64,000 nucleotides of DNA from positions 1,302,001 through 1,366,000 of the forward strand of contig NZ_CP126242.1 of the NCBI RefSeq assembly GCF_030142045.1, read 5' to 3'. The position numbers and the translations under genes were made by a program. The notes under the pieces were generated by a model, which did no database searches, had not been told where the DNA came from, and worked only from the letters and a program-made list of their open reading frames with translations. Position 1 is the stretch's first letter. Each line of letters starts with the position of its first letter. Positions 53,359 to 62,610 of the stretch are shown piece by piece. The stretch comes from Arthrobacter sp. zg-Y919. GTDB lineage: Bacteria > Actinomycetota > Actinomycetes > Actinomycetales > Micrococcaceae.

Positions 53359-53946
53359 TCAGGGCAGCGTGATCCGGATGAACACCGACGCCGCATCCCG
53401 GGCCGCCTGCGCCAGGACCGCCGCTTTCGGGTCGGCCACGTCCAGCGGCCGCAGCCGGGGCAGCCCGGCCCAGCGGGCAAACTCCCGGCGTCCGGCCACC
53501 TGCTGGGCCAGCATCCGGTCGCCGCCGAAAACCAGGTACTCGGGTGCAGAGCCGGAGAAGACCGCCGCGGCCTGTTCCGCGGCGGCGGCAGCCAGGGCAT
53601 CGGCGGCGTTGGCCCGGCGGCTGTTGGATGAACCGGTTTTCGAGACCAGAACGCGGCCTTCACGAGCCACACCCACGGCATAACCACTGCGGCGGACCAG
53701 CACCAGTCCCAGCGTCCGTGCCTGCTCGGTCAGAGACGCGAGGCGTTCGACGTCGTTGGCTCCCCGCCCGGGGCGCCCGTCGGCAGGCCATGGTTCCATC
53801 AGTTCAGCCACCGCGCCGGAAGCTGCCTGCACCCGGAGCCCGCCGTTTTCGGGCAGGAACTCCAGGGCGCCCTGGCTCGCCTCGAACCGTTCCAGCCAGC
53901 CGGGCAGCCGGTCCGCCGGAACATAGACGGTGCGGGAGGCAGGCAT
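53359..53946 (-). CDS. acVLRF1-family protein lacking the usual catalytic loop
   Basis: A 195-residue protein. LVLVRRSGYAVGVAREGRVL and VSKTG (residues 81-105), GGDRMLAQQV near 142 and a C-terminal DVADPKAAVLAQA match the actinobacterial VLRF1 (Vms1/release-factor-like) family, peptidyl-tRNA hydrolases of ribosome quality control. After SKTGS the family normally has a longer loop with GRTAAGG.SQQRF; here SKTGSSNSRRANAADAL (residues 102-118) goes straight into the next helix, so the catalytic Gln loop appears deleted. ATG 53946 is the best start. It diverges from rarA. Confidence 0.7.
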   Translation of the reverse strand: MPASRTVYVPADRLPGWLERFEASQGALEFLPENGGLRVQAASGAVAELMEPWPADGRPGRGANDVERLASLTEQARTLGLVLVRRSGYAVGVAREGRVLVSKTGSSNSRRANAADALAAAAAEQAAAVFSGSAPEYLVFGGDRMLAQQVAGRREFARWAGLPRLRPLDVADPKAAVLAQAARDAASVFIRITLP

Positions 53947-54001
53947 AGCCGGGGCTGCTTTCAACGAGAGAGGGGTGGACCAGCTCAGGTTACGGCACGA
54001 G

Positions 54002-54007
54002 TAGCCT
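54002..54007 (+). promoter_or_regulatory. -10 element (TAGCCT) of leaderless rarA gene
   Basis: TAGCCT lies six bases before GTG 54014; the bases between (TGAAGC) do not form a proper ribosome site. Confidence 0.5.
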
Positions 54008-54013
54008 TGAAGC

Positions 54014-55429
54014 GTGAATGGTTTGCCGGGGAATGATTTGTTCAGCGTTGACGGAGACGACGACGCGGAGTTCGACGACGCCGGGGACACCGCCGGCACG
54101 AGGATAAGGCCGCGCAGCCCACTGGCAGTCCGGATGCGGCCGCGCACGGTGGACGAGGTGGTGGGCCAGCAGCACCTGCTCGGTCCCGGCTCGCCGCTGC
54201 GCACCTTGGCGTCCTCCGCCGATGAACGCAACCCCGCCGGCCCGTCCTCGGTGATGCTCTGGGGGCCGCCCGGCACCGGCAAGACCACCCTGGCGCACGT
54301 CGTCGCCCGTGGCGCCGGACGAAAGTTCGTCGAACTCTCCGCCATTACCGCAGGCGTCAAGGACGTCCGCCGGGTCATGGAACAGGCACTGACGGACCGG
54401 GACCTGCATGGCGTCACAACCATCCTCTTCCTGGACGAGATCCACCGGTTCAACAAGGCCCAGCAGGATGCGCTGCTTCCCGGCGTGGAGAACCGGTGGG
54501 TGGTCCTCATGGCAGCCACCACCGAGAATCCGTCCTTCTCCGTGGTCTCCCCGCTGCTCTCCCGGTCGCTGCTGCTGACCCTGAAACCGCTGACCGAGGA
54601 AGACATTGCCGCCCTGCTCCAGCGCGCCGTCGAGGATGAGCGCGGACTGGCGGGCCGGGTCACACTCAGCGCCGAAGCGCTCGAGCACCTGGTCCGGTTG
54701 GCTGCGGGGGACGCGCGCCGCGGACTGACCGCGCTGGAAGCCGCCGCCGGCGTCGCCTACTCCGGGAAAGGTGACGACGAGGACATCCCCGAAGTCACCC
54801 TGAAGCACGCCGAAAAGGCACTGGACGTCGCGGCGCTGCGCTACGACCGGGCAGGGGACCAGCACTATGACATCACCAGTGCGTTCATCAAGTCCCTGCG
54901 TGGATCCGACGTCGACGCCGCCCTGCACTACCTGGCGCGGATGCTGGAATCGGGGGAGGACCCGCGGTTCATTTCCCGCCGCCTGATCATCTCCGCATCG
55001 GAGGACGTGGGCATGGCGGACCCGACGGCGCTGCAGACCGCCGTCGCCGCGGCCCAGGCCGTCCAGCTGATCGGCATGCCCGAAGGGCGGATCATCCTGG
55101 CCGAGGCGGTGGTGCATATTGCCACCGCACCGAAGTCCAACGCTGCCTACAACGGGATCAATGCGGCGATTGCCGATGTCCGGGCCGGACGCGGACAGGG
55201 CGTGCCTGCGCACCTGCGAGATGCCCACTACCCGGGTGCCAAACAGCTGGGCCACGGCAAGGGCTACGTATATTCACACGATTCACCGCACGGCGTCGCG
55301 CGCCAGCAGTACGCACCCGATGACCTGGTGGGACAGAACTACTACGAACCCACCGGCAATGGAGTGGAACGCGACATCTCCGCCCGGCTTGAGCGGCTGC
55401 GGGGGATCATCCGGGGGGAGAAGTCCTGA
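54014..55429 (+). CDS. rarA: Replication-associated recombination protein A (RarA/MgsA)
   Basis: A 471-residue AAA+ ATPase of the clamp-loader family. A short acidic N-terminus leads to [17 protein letters not shown], Walker [15 protein letters not shown] near residue 82, Walker [20 protein letters not shown] near 139, sensor 1 AATTENPSF near 170, and the RarA C-terminal domain (KYP-type [20 protein letters not shown]). It acts at stalled replication forks. The start is GTG 54014. rpsD follows but with its own leader. Confidence 0.95.
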   Translation: MNGLPGNDLFSVDGDDDAEFDDAGDTAGTRIRPRSPLAVRMRPRTVDEVVGQQHLLGPGSPLRTLASSADERNPAGPSSVMLWGPPGTGKTTLAHVVARGAGRKFVELSAITAGVKDVRRVMEQALTDRDLHGVTTILFLDEIHRFNKAQQDALLPGVENRWVVLMAATTENPSFSVVSPLLSRSLLLTLKPLTEEDIAALLQRAVEDERGLAGRVTLSAEALEHLVRLAAGDARRGLTALEAAAGVAYSGKGDDEDIPEVTLKHAEKALDVAALRYDRAGDQHYDITSAFIKSLRGSDVDAALHYLARMLESGEDPRFISRRLIISASEDVGMADPTALQTAVAAAQAVQLIGMPEGRIILAEAVVHIATAPKSNAAYNGINAAIADVRAGRGQGVPAHLRDAHYPGAKQLGHGKGYVYSHDSPHGVARQQYAPDDLVGQNYYEPTGNGVERDISARLERLRGIIRGEKS

Positions 55430-55605
55430 TCGTCCGTGTTAGCATTGATGGTTGACTGGCAAGCCCGGTGTTGATTTCGGCATCCGTGGCTGTAGCAGAC
55501 GGCAGCGGTTGGCCGGAGCTCTCCCTCATGGAGGCCAGCATATTTCGCAGCAGTCACGGCACGCCTTACCGCCGTGGCCAAACCGCCAAACAGTGAAAGG
55601 TGAAC

Positions 55606-56232
55606 GTGGCTAACAACACACGTGCACGCCGTCAGGCACGCGCATCGCGCGCCCTCGGCATTGCTTTGACCCCCAAGGCAGCAAAATACTTCGAGCGTCG
55701 GCCTTACCCCCCGGGTGAGCACGGCCGCGCCCGTCGCAAGCAGGACAGCGACTACGCGGTACGTCTGCGCGAAAAGCAGCGTCTGCGCGCCCAGTACGGC
55801 ATCCGCGAAGCACAGATGACCCGTGTCTTCGAAGAAGCCCGCCGCACTGCCGGCCTGACCGGTGAAAACCTGATCGAGCTGCTCGAAATGCGTCTCGACG
55901 CACTCGTGCTGCGTGCTGGCTTTGCCCGCACGATCGCCCAGGCCCGCCAGCTGGTTGTGCACCGCCACATCCTGGTTGACGGCGCCCGCGTGGACCGCCC
56001 GTCCTTCCGCGTTTCCGAAGGCCAGCTCATCCACGTGCACCAGCGCAGCGAGACCATGACGCCGTTCCAGGTTGCCGCAGCCGGCGCCCACCGCGACGTC
56101 CTGCCCGCCGTTCCGGGTTACCTCGATGTATCCCTGGACAAGCTGCAGGCACGCCTCGTGCGCCGCCCGAAGCGCTCGGAAGTCCCCGTGACCTGCGAAG
56201 AGCAGCTCGTGGTGGAATACTACGCACGCTAA
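55606..56232 (+). CDS. rpsD: 30S ribosomal protein S4
   Basis: A 208-residue S4 with ANNTRARRQARASRALGIAL at the start, RRPYPPGEHGRARRKQDSDY near residue 28, YGIREAQM near 64 and the S4 RNA-binding fold (LEMRLDALVLRAGFA, then HRHILVDGARV). It lacks the four cysteines of zinc-type S4, so it is the zinc-free form. I chose GTG 55606 after GAAAGGTGAAC; GTG 55600 would add two residues. The 176-base leader upstream holds a TTGATT-N16-TAGCAG promoter candidate (55471-55498) and a CACGGC/GCCGTG stem before the start. Confidence 0.95.
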   Translation: MANNTRARRQARASRALGIALTPKAAKYFERRPYPPGEHGRARRKQDSDYAVRLREKQRLRAQYGIREAQMTRVFEEARRTAGLTGENLIELLEMRLDALVLRAGFARTIAQARQLVVHRHILVDGARVDRPSFRVSEGQLIHVHQRSETMTPFQVAAAGAHRDVLPAVPGYLDVSLDKLQARLVRRPKRSEVPVTCEEQLVVEYYAR

Positions 56233-56256
56233 TAACGGAAAACATTCCGTTTATAG

Positions 56257-56287
56257 AACAGCCCGCGGCCTTGTGCCGCGGGCTGTT
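56257..56287 (+). terminator. Strong terminator after rpsD
   Basis: AACAGCCCGCGGC and GCCGCGGGCTGTT form a 13-base stem over a CTTGT loop, followed by TTGTTGT. A smaller ACGGAA/TTCCGT hairpin precedes it. Confidence 0.93.
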
Positions 56288-56457
56288 TTGTTGTCAGGGC
56301 ACATGCGGCGTACGTGGCGCACACGGCAAAAGTAAGTGCCGCGGCGCTGCAGTAGGTAAGGTACATACCGGGGTCTTTTGCCGTATCGAGGCGGGACACC
56401 CGGGCGGAACCGTTTCCGGGGATGCGAACCACGAATTTTTTGCGTAAAAGGAGTCCC

Positions 56458-56832
56458 ATGTCGGGTGGAGATATAGCCGGTCTGATCGCGGCCGGTGTGT
56501 TTGCCGTATTGGTCGCGTTGCTGGCCGTTCCCGTCTGGAAACTGGGGAAGGTCTTTGACGAGATGCGTGGAGCCATCCGGACCCTCAGCGAAGAGACCAC
56601 ACCGCTGATCGACGAGGTCACCACCACGGTGTCCACCACGAACCAGCAGCTGCAGAAGGTCGACGGCATCTCCTCGAACGTCTCCGACGCTTCAGCCAAC
56701 CTGTCGGCACTGTCCTCCCTGGTGGCCGCCACCGTCGGATCCCCGCTGATCAAGGTTTCGGCGTTCAGCTACGGCGTCCGCTCCGCCCTCGCTTCCCGCA
56801 GGACTGCGGGACGCGGCCGGCGCAGCCGCTAA
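56458..56832 (+). CDS. DUF948 domain-containing membrane protein
   Basis: A 124-residue protein with one N-terminal helix (IAGLIAAGVFAVLVALLAVPVW, residues 6-27) and a long helical region rich in Thr/Val/Asp (IRTLSEETTPLIDEVTTTVS). This is the DUF948 form, probably a single-pass coiled-coil protein facing the cytoplasm. ATG 56458 follows AAGGAG closely; the frame to 56422 is less likely. In actinobacteria it commonly precedes DUF6167 and alaS, as here. Function unknown. Confidence 0.88.
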   Translation: MSGGDIAGLIAAGVFAVLVALLAVPVWKLGKVFDEMRGAIRTLSEETTPLIDEVTTTVSTTNQQLQKVDGISSNVSDASANLSALSSLVAATVGSPLIKVSAFSYGVRSALASRRTAGRGRRSR

Positions 56833-56869
56833 GTACGCCAGCACACCTCAACAACTACAGGAGCCAGCC

Positions 56870-57124
56870 ATGATCAAGCGCGTATTTTGGATGTCCATCG
56901 GCGTCGCCATTGGCGTCATTGCCGTCCGCAGAGTGACCGAGGCAAAAACCACCCTGCGCCAGGCGGGGATCAACCGTGCGGTCGATTCCGCCGCGGGTGC
57001 CGTACAGAGCTTTGCCGAAGCCCTGCGCGAAGGCATGGGCCAGCGCGAAGGCGAACTGCGCGCCGCCCTGGGACTCGATAACACAGACAACGTGGCCGAG
57101 ACCCTCAGGTCCACCCGCCGCTAA
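56870..57124 (+). CDS. DUF6167 family small membrane protein
   Basis: An 84-residue protein with an N-terminal hydrophobic segment (VFWMSIGVAIGVIAVRRV) and a helical tail AVQSFAEALREGMGQREGEL. The sequence and the position just before alaS match the actinobacterial DUF6167 family. ATG 56870 follows AGGAG by six bases. Function unknown. Confidence 0.82.
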   Translation: MIKRVFWMSIGVAIGVIAVRRVTEAKTTLRQAGINRAVDSAAGAVQSFAEALREGMGQREGELRAALGLDNTDNVAETLRSTRR

Positions 57125-57218
57125 GCGCCGGCGCCTGGTCGTCACCGGCACCACAGTATGAGGCACGCAGCGCCGCCTGCATGCCGCACCATCATTACCG
57201 GAAGGGTATAGAAGCACC

Positions 57219-59912
57219 ATGAAGTCCCACGAGATTGCACGCCGCTGGCTGGATTACTTCAGCGATAAGGGACATACGGTGGTGCCCTCGGCGTCGCTCG
57301 TCTCCAACGATCCCTCGCTGCTGTTCACCGTGGCCGGCATGGTGCCGTTCATCCCTTACCTGACCGCCCGCGAAAAGGCCCCGTACAGCCGGGCCACCAG
57401 CGTGCAGAAATGCATCCGCACCGCGGACATCGAAGAAGTCGGCAAGACCGCCCGCCACGGCACGTTCTTCCAGATGGCCGGCAACTTCTCCTTCGGCGAT
57501 TACTTCAAGGAAGAAGCGATCACGTACGCGTGGGAGCTGCTGACGTCCGACGTCGACAAGGGCGGCTACGGCCTGGACCCGCAGCGCCTCTGGGTCACCG
57601 TCTATGAAGACGGCGACGAGCGCGACGACGAGGCCCGCGCCATCTGGCGCGACAAGATCGGCATCCCGAACGAACGCATCGTCGGGACCGGCAAGGCTGA
57701 CAACTACTGGAACACCGGCCAGGCCGGCCCCGGCGGCCCCTGCTCCGAGATCTACTACGACCGCGGCCCGGCCTACGGCCAGGAGGGCGGCCCGGCAGTA
57801 GACGAGACCCGCTACATCGAAATCTGGAACCTGGTCTTTATGCAGTACCAGCTCTCCGCGGTCCGCTCCAAGACCGACTTCGACGTCGCCGGTGAACTGC
57901 CGCAGAAGAACATCGACACCGGCCTGGGGCTGGAACGGCTCGCCATGATCCTTCAGGGCGTGGAGAACATGTACGAGACGGACCAGGTCCGCCCGGTCCT
58001 GGACAAGGCTGCTGAACTTTCCGGCAAGGCCTACACCTCCGCCGAGGATCCCTCCGATCCGCACCACACCGACGACGTCCGCATGCGCGTGGTGGCCGAC
58101 CACATCCGCTCCGCCCTGATGCTGATCTCCGACGGTGTCAGCCCCTCCAACGAGGGCCGCGGCTACGTGCTGCGCCGCCTGATCCGCCGCGCAGTGCGCG
58201 CCATGCGCCTGCTGGGCGTGGAAACCGCCGTCCTGCCCGAGCTGCTGCCCGTCTCCCGCGACGCCATGAAGGGTACCTACCCGGACGTCGAGACGGACTT
58301 CGCCCGGATCAGCCGGATTGCGTACGCCGAGGAGAAGGCATTCCTGCGCACCATCGCCTCCGGCACCGAGCGCCTTGAAGAGGCCGTCAAGGTCTCCAAG
58401 GCTGCCGGGGCTCCGCTCAGCGGCGAGGAAGCCTTCGCCCTGCACGACACCTACGGTTTCCCCATCGACCTCACGCTCGAAATGGCCGAGGAAGCGGGAC
58501 TGAAGGTCGATGAGGCCGGTTTCCGGTCCCTCATGTCCGAGCAGCGCAAGCGCGCCCAGGCTGACGCCCGCGGGAAGAAGCACGGGCACGCCGATATGTC
58601 GGTGTTCAACGAACTTCTGGCCGCCGGTTCCACAGTGTTCACCGGCTACGACGAGCTGAAGACCGAATCGAAGGTCCGCGGCATCATTTCCGGGAACTCC
58701 CGGGTGGAATATGCCGGCCAGGGTTCTGAAATCTCCCTGGTCCTGGACGAGACTCCGTTCTACGCCGAAGCCGGCGGCCAGGCTGCCGATACCGGCCTGA
58801 TCACCGGAGACGGCTTCGTCATCGAGGTGCAGGACGTCCAGCGCCCCGTCAAGGGCCTGAGCGTGCACAAGGCCATCGTCCGTGAAGGGGAGATCGCCGC
58901 CGGAGCCAATGTCCTTGCCGCCGTCGACGCCCAGCGCCGGCACGAAGCCGAGCAGGCGCACTCCGGCACGCACATCGTGCATGCCGCCCTGCACCAGATC
59001 CTCGGCCCGGAGGCGCTGCAGCGCGGCTCCTTCAACAAGGCCGGCTACCTCCGCTTCGACTTCTCCTGGGGTGAAGGTCTTTCCGACGCCGCAAAGTCCG
59101 AAATTGAAGAGGTCTCCAACCTCGCGATCCGCAGCAACTACCAGGTCGAGACCAAGATCATGTCCCTCGCCGAGGCGAAGTCGCTGGGCGCCATGGCCCT
59201 GTTCGGTGAAGCCTACGGCGACACCGTCCGCGTGGTGGAAATGAACGGCGACTGGTCCCGTGAACTGTGCGGCGGAACGCACGTGGCATCGACCTCCCGC
59301 ATCGGCAGCCTGACGCTGCTGGGTGAGCAGTCGGTCGGCTCGGGCAACCGCCGCGTCGAGGCCTTCGTCGGCATGGACGCCTTCCGCCACCTGGCCGCCG
59401 AGCGGGCACTGGTGAACGAGCTTTCCGAGATGCTCAAGGTTCCTTCCGCGCAGCTGCCGGACCGGCTTGCCGCCACCCTCGCGAAGCTGAAGTCCACCGA
59501 GAAGGAACTGGACCGGCTGCGCCGCGAACAGCTTGCCGCCTCCGCCGGTGCCCTGGTGGGAACGGCCGTCGATGTTGACGGCGTGCGGCTCCTGGCGCAC
59601 GACGCCGGAGAGGTCGGGGGAGCGGATGATCTGCGTACCCTGGCCCTCGACCTGCGCTCCCGCCTGGGCAGCGAACCCGCTGCCGTGGCCGTGGCCGGTG
59701 TGTCCAACAACCGTCCCGTAGTTATCGTCGCCACCAACGAAGGTGCCCGCAGCGCCGGCGTCAAGGCCGGTGCCCTCGTCAAGGTTGCCGCCGGTGTACT
59801 GGGCGGCGGCGGCGGAGGAAAGGACGATGTCGCCCAGGGCGGCGGGTCCGACGCAGGCCGGATCGCAGACGCACTGACGGCCATCCGCGAAGCCGTCGCC
59901 GGGCGGGCCTGA
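57219..59912 (+). CDS. alaS: Alanyl-tRNA synthetase
   Basis: An 897-residue class II synthetase. The start KSHEIARRWLDYF leads to the motif region GMVPFIPYLTAREKAPYSRA and KCIRTADIEEVGKTARHGTF; the middle has NRGRGYVLRRLIRRAVR; the editing domain carries AHSGTHIVHAAL (zinc-type HxxxH) and CGGTHV near residue 685; a C-terminal DHHA1 domain follows with GGGGGG. ATG 57219 follows GAAGGG. It is the first enzyme of the alaS-ruvX-mltG-aro run; ruvX starts one base after its stop. Confidence 0.97.
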   Translation: MKSHEIARRWLDYFSDKGHTVVPSASLVSNDPSLLFTVAGMVPFIPYLTAREKAPYSRATSVQKCIRTADIEEVGKTARHGTFFQMAGNFSFGDYFKEEAITYAWELLTSDVDKGGYGLDPQRLWVTVYEDGDERDDEARAIWRDKIGIPNERIVGTGKADNYWNTGQAGPGGPCSEIYYDRGPAYGQEGGPAVDETRYIEIWNLVFMQYQLSAVRSKTDFDVAGELPQKNIDTGLGLERLAMILQGVENMYETDQVRPVLDKAAELSGKAYTSAEDPSDPHHTDDVRMRVVADHIRSALMLISDGVSPSNEGRGYVLRRLIRRAVRAMRLLGVETAVLPELLPVSRDAMKGTYPDVETDFARISRIAYAEEKAFLRTIASGTERLEEAVKVSKAAGAPLSGEEAFALHDTYGFPIDLTLEMAEEAGLKVDEAGFRSLMSEQRKRAQADARGKKHGHADMSVFNELLAAGSTVFTGYDELKTESKVRGIISGNSRVEYAGQGSEISLVLDETPFYAEAGGQAADTGLITGDGFVIEVQDVQRPVKGLSVHKAIVREGEIAAGANVLAAVDAQRRHEAEQAHSGTHIVHAALHQILGPEALQRGSFNKAGYLRFDFSWGEGLSDAAKSEIEEVSNLAIRSNYQVETKIMSLAEAKSLGAMALFGEAYGDTVRVVEMNGDWSRELCGGTHVASTSRIGSLTLLGEQSVGSGNRRVEAFVGMDAFRHLAAERALVNELSEMLKVPSAQLPDRLAATLAKLKSTEKELDRLRREQLAASAGALVGTAVDVDGVRLLAHDAGEVGGADDLRTLALDLRSRLGSEPAAVAVAGVSNNRPVVIVATNEGARSAGVKAGALVKVAAGVLGGGGGGKDDVAQGGGSDAGRIADALTAIREAVAGRA

Positions 59913-59913
59913 C

Positions 59914-60486
59914 TTGACTGAGCTGCGCGGCGTGAAGCTGGGTGTCGACGTCGGCCTCGTACGGGTCGGCCTTGCTGCCAGTGATCCCGACAGCGTCCTG
60001 GCCATGCCGGTCAGGACACTGAAGCGGGACGCGAAGAAAAACAGCGACATCCGCGTAGTGGTCCGTGAAGCTGCGGACCGGGGGGCCGTTGAAGTATTTG
60101 TCGGCCTGCCCCGCAGCCTGAGCGGCGGCGAAACCGCCTCGACCCAGATGGCGCGCGACTACGCGCAGACCCTGGTCCAGGCACTGGCGGACGCCGGGCA
60201 GGAGGTGCCGGTGAGGCTGGTGGATGAACGCCTGACCACCGTCTCGGCGCACCGTTCGCTGCACGAAGCTGGAATGAACAGCCGGAATCACCGTACAGTG
60301 GTTGATCAAGCAGCAGCTGTAGCTATTTTGCAGCAGTCTATTGACACACAACGATCCCTGAACAGGGACGTAGGGGAGCTGGTTACATTGCGCCGGACGC
60401 ACCGCCCAAGCGGCGGAGCTCCGGCCCCGACTGAGGAGTTCGAAATTTCGCAGGACATCGAGCGCGAAGGCGGCATCACGCCATGA
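59914..60486 (+). CDS. ruvX: Holliday junction resolvase-like RuvX (YqgF)
   Basis: A 190-residue RNase-H-fold protein with LGVDVGLVRVGLA (first acidic residue), VFVGLPRSLSGGETAS, RLVDERLTTVSAHRSL and VDQAAAVAILQ, all typical of YqgF. The TTG start at 59914 is one base after the alaS stop. It probably processes the 5' end of 16S rRNA in the bacterial lineage. The 35-residue tail is extra and overlaps the mltG start by four bases. Confidence 0.92.
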   Translation: MTELRGVKLGVDVGLVRVGLAASDPDSVLAMPVRTLKRDAKKNSDIRVVVREAADRGAVEVFVGLPRSLSGGETASTQMARDYAQTLVQALADAGQEVPVRLVDERLTTVSAHRSLHEAGMNSRNHRTVVDQAAAVAILQQSIDTQRSLNRDVGELVTLRRTHRPSGGAPAPTEEFEISQDIEREGGITP

Positions 60487-61691
60487 GCCACAGATATCCC
60501 GAGTACCCCGCCATGGCGGAACCGGAGCGCAACCCCGGTGAAGGCCGCGGACTTCCCGTCGGGCAGTTCTTCGAAGAGCCGGAGGACCTGCCCAGCCGCA
60601 GGAGCCAGCGCCCGTCGCGGGAGAAGCAGCGCCGGCGCCGGCGCCGCACCATCATCATGTTCACCGTGCTGGCCGTTTTCGCTGCCGTCATCTTCGGGCT
60701 CATCATGTTCCTCAGGGACCTCCTGGGCATGAATGAGATCCAGGACTACGAGGGTGCAGGCAAAGGCACCGTGGCCTTCACCGTCGACGAGGGCGACGGA
60801 CCGCTGTTGATCGGCGGCAAGCTTGAAGCCGAAGACATCGTGGCGACCTCCGATGAATTCGTCAACGCCTTCACCGCGCAGTCGGACGGCCGGGAAATCC
60901 AGCCAGGTACCTACGAGATGAAGTACCAGATGTCTTCCTCCGCAGCCGTGGACGCCCTGCTGGGCGACGGCGGCAGCCAGGTCCATTACGCAGCCGTGGC
61001 CCGTGACCTGCGCCAAAACGAGGTTTTCGAGGTCCTGAACACCTCCACCCGGATTCCGCTGGCGGAGTTCCAGGCGCTGGCGGGCAACCCGCAGCAGTTC
61101 GGCCTGCCCAAGGAAGCCGTGAGCCTGGAAGGCTACCTGTTCCCGGGTGAATACCGGTTCGACGTCGAAAAGGACGCCACCGAGATCATCACCGAAATGG
61201 TGGACAACACCTTCGCCGAGCTCGAAGAAGCCGGTATTACTGATCCTTCCGAGCAGTACCGGATCCTGACCAAGGCAAGCATCATCCAGGCCGAAGCAGG
61301 AGAAGCGGACTACGGTGCCGTGGCCGGTTCCATTGAGAACCGCCTGGGCCCGGACAACAAAGAAACCAACGGACTGATCCAGTCAGACGCAACGGTGACC
61401 TATGGCCTCGGACGTAAGAGCTACGAACTGACACCGGAGGAAAAGGCGGACAAGTCCAATCCGTACAACACCTACGCCAACCCCGGCCTGCCCGTCGGAC
61501 CGATCGGCTCCCCAAGCCGTGAGGCCATCGACGCGGCAGCGAACCCGGACGACGTCCCGTACTTCTACTGGGTGACCGTCAACCTGGATTCCGGTGAAAC
61601 CAAGTTCTCCACCACCCTGGCTGAGCATTCCAAGTACGTGGAGGAATACCAGGACTGGTGCAGCAGCCAAAAAGCCGGGCGTTGCGGTTAG
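60483..61691 (+). CDS. mltG: Endolytic murein transglycosylase MltG
   Basis: A 402-residue membrane-anchored lytic transglycosylase. The cytoplasmic N-terminus is rich in Arg/Pro (about 60 residues), one transmembrane helix (IIMFTVLAVFAAVIFGLIMF) follows, then the YceG domain: LEGYLFPGEYRF, the catalytic region KASIIQAEAGEADYGAVAGSIENRL (catalytic Glu aligned with the E of QAE) and GLIQSDATVTYGLG, GLPVGPIGSPSREAIDAAANP. The usual VEKE has become IQAE. It ends glycan chains during growth. ATG 60483 overlaps ruvX (ATGA). Confidence 0.94.
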   Translation: MSHRYPEYPAMAEPERNPGEGRGLPVGQFFEEPEDLPSRRSQRPSREKQRRRRRRTIIMFTVLAVFAAVIFGLIMFLRDLLGMNEIQDYEGAGKGTVAFTVDEGDGPLLIGGKLEAEDIVATSDEFVNAFTAQSDGREIQPGTYEMKYQMSSSAAVDALLGDGGSQVHYAAVARDLRQNEVFEVLNTSTRIPLAEFQALAGNPQQFGLPKEAVSLEGYLFPGEYRFDVEKDATEIITEMVDNTFAELEEAGITDPSEQYRILTKASIIQAEAGEADYGAVAGSIENRLGPDNKETNGLIQSDATVTYGLGRKSYELTPEEKADKSNPYNTYANPGLPVGPIGSPSREAIDAAANPDDVPYFYWVTVNLDSGETKFSTTLAEHSKYVEEYQDWCSSQKAGRCG

Positions 61692-61705
61692 CGGCGGATA
61701 ACCCC

Positions 61706-62578
61706 TTGAGGCGGGCAGCCGTGCTGGGACATCCAATCAGCCATTCCAAGTCCCCGCTGCTGCACCGTGCGGCCTACGCCCACCTTGGCTGGGAGTGCCG
61801 CTACGACGCCATTGACCTCCGCGAAGAGGAGGCCGCAGCGTTTGCGGCCTCCCTCCGCGCGGAGGCGGGCTGGACCGGGCTGTCCGTCACCATGCCGCTG
61901 AAAGCGGCGATGGTGGCACACATGGATCAGATCCAGCCGCTGGTGCGGGCGTTGGGCGTACTCAACACCGTGACCTTCGCCCGGGAGGGCGGCCGCACAG
62001 TGCTCACCGGCCACAACACCGACGTCGCCGGCATTGTGGGTGCGCTCCGGAACGCCGGAATGCGGGACCGGCCCCGCGCCGTCGTACTGGGCTCCGGCGG
62101 TACTGCATGTGCCGCCGTTGCCGCGCTGGCCCAGGTGGATCCGGCCGGCGGCGTCGACGTCTGCGCCCGGCGCTTTCCGGAGGCGGGAGTGAATCAGGCG
62201 GGGGTCGTCGCTGCCGGTGCAGCGGTCGGAACCACCGTGAACGCCCGTCCCTGGGCGGAAGCTGCCGCCGCGTGCGCCGGAGCCGACGTCGTTGTCTCCA
62301 CGTTGCCGCCGCACGGCGCCGACCGCCTGGCAGAGGAACTGGCGGGGGAACTGGCGGCGGTGCAGCCCGGCGCGGTCCTTCTGGACGCGGCCTATGACCC
62401 GTGGCCCAGCCGGCTGGCTTCGGCGTGGGCCGGCCTCGGCGGAGTGGTGGCCCCCGGCATCGAGATGCTGCTCTACCAGGCCGTCGAGCAGGTGAAACTC
62501 TTCACCGGTGATGCCTTCTGCGATGAACCCGGCGTCATAAACGCCATGTGTGACGCAGTGGGAATCGCGCGGCGCTGA
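61706..62578 (+). CDS. aroE: Shikimate dehydrogenase
   Basis: A 290-residue NADP-dependent shikimate dehydrogenase. [20 protein letters not shown] holds the shikimate-binding [11 protein letters not shown] has the catalytic Lys (here in VTMPLK); [14 protein letters not shown] with the Asp and [15 protein letters not shown] follow. The TTG start at 61706, 14 bases after the mltG stop, is my choice; GTG 61658 would overlap mltG and GTG 61721 is another option. It reduces 3-dehydroshikimate to shikimate, and the aroC and aroK genes that follow complete the chain to chorismate. Confidence 0.9.
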   Translation: MRRAAVLGHPISHSKSPLLHRAAYAHLGWECRYDAIDLREEEAAAFAASLRAEAGWTGLSVTMPLKAAMVAHMDQIQPLVRALGVLNTVTFAREGGRTVLTGHNTDVAGIVGALRNAGMRDRPRAVVLGSGGTACAAVAALAQVDPAGGVDVCARRFPEAGVNQAGVVAAGAAVGTTVNARPWAEAAAACAGADVVVSTLPPHGADRLAEELAGELAAVQPGAVLLDAAYDPWPSRLASAWAGLGGVVAPGIEMLLYQAVEQVKLFTGDAFCDEPGVINAMCDAVGIARR

Positions 62579-62597
62579 ACGCCCGTGCCGGGCATGG

Positions 62598-62603
62598 CAG
62601 TAT
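62598..62603 (+). promoter_or_regulatory. -10-like element (CAGTAT) before aroC
   Basis: CAGTAT lies seven bases before the aroC ATG with no ribosome site between, so aroC may also have an internal leaderless promoter within the aro run. Confidence 0.4.
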
Positions 62604-62610
62604 TGAAAGC

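Noticed and set aside
57195..60050. 951-residue open frame on the minus strand opposite alaS
   Set aside because: It is an antisense shadow of a clear alaS gene. High third-position GC keeps opposite frames open; the translation is low in complexity (Gly/Val/Asp-rich) and has no motif.
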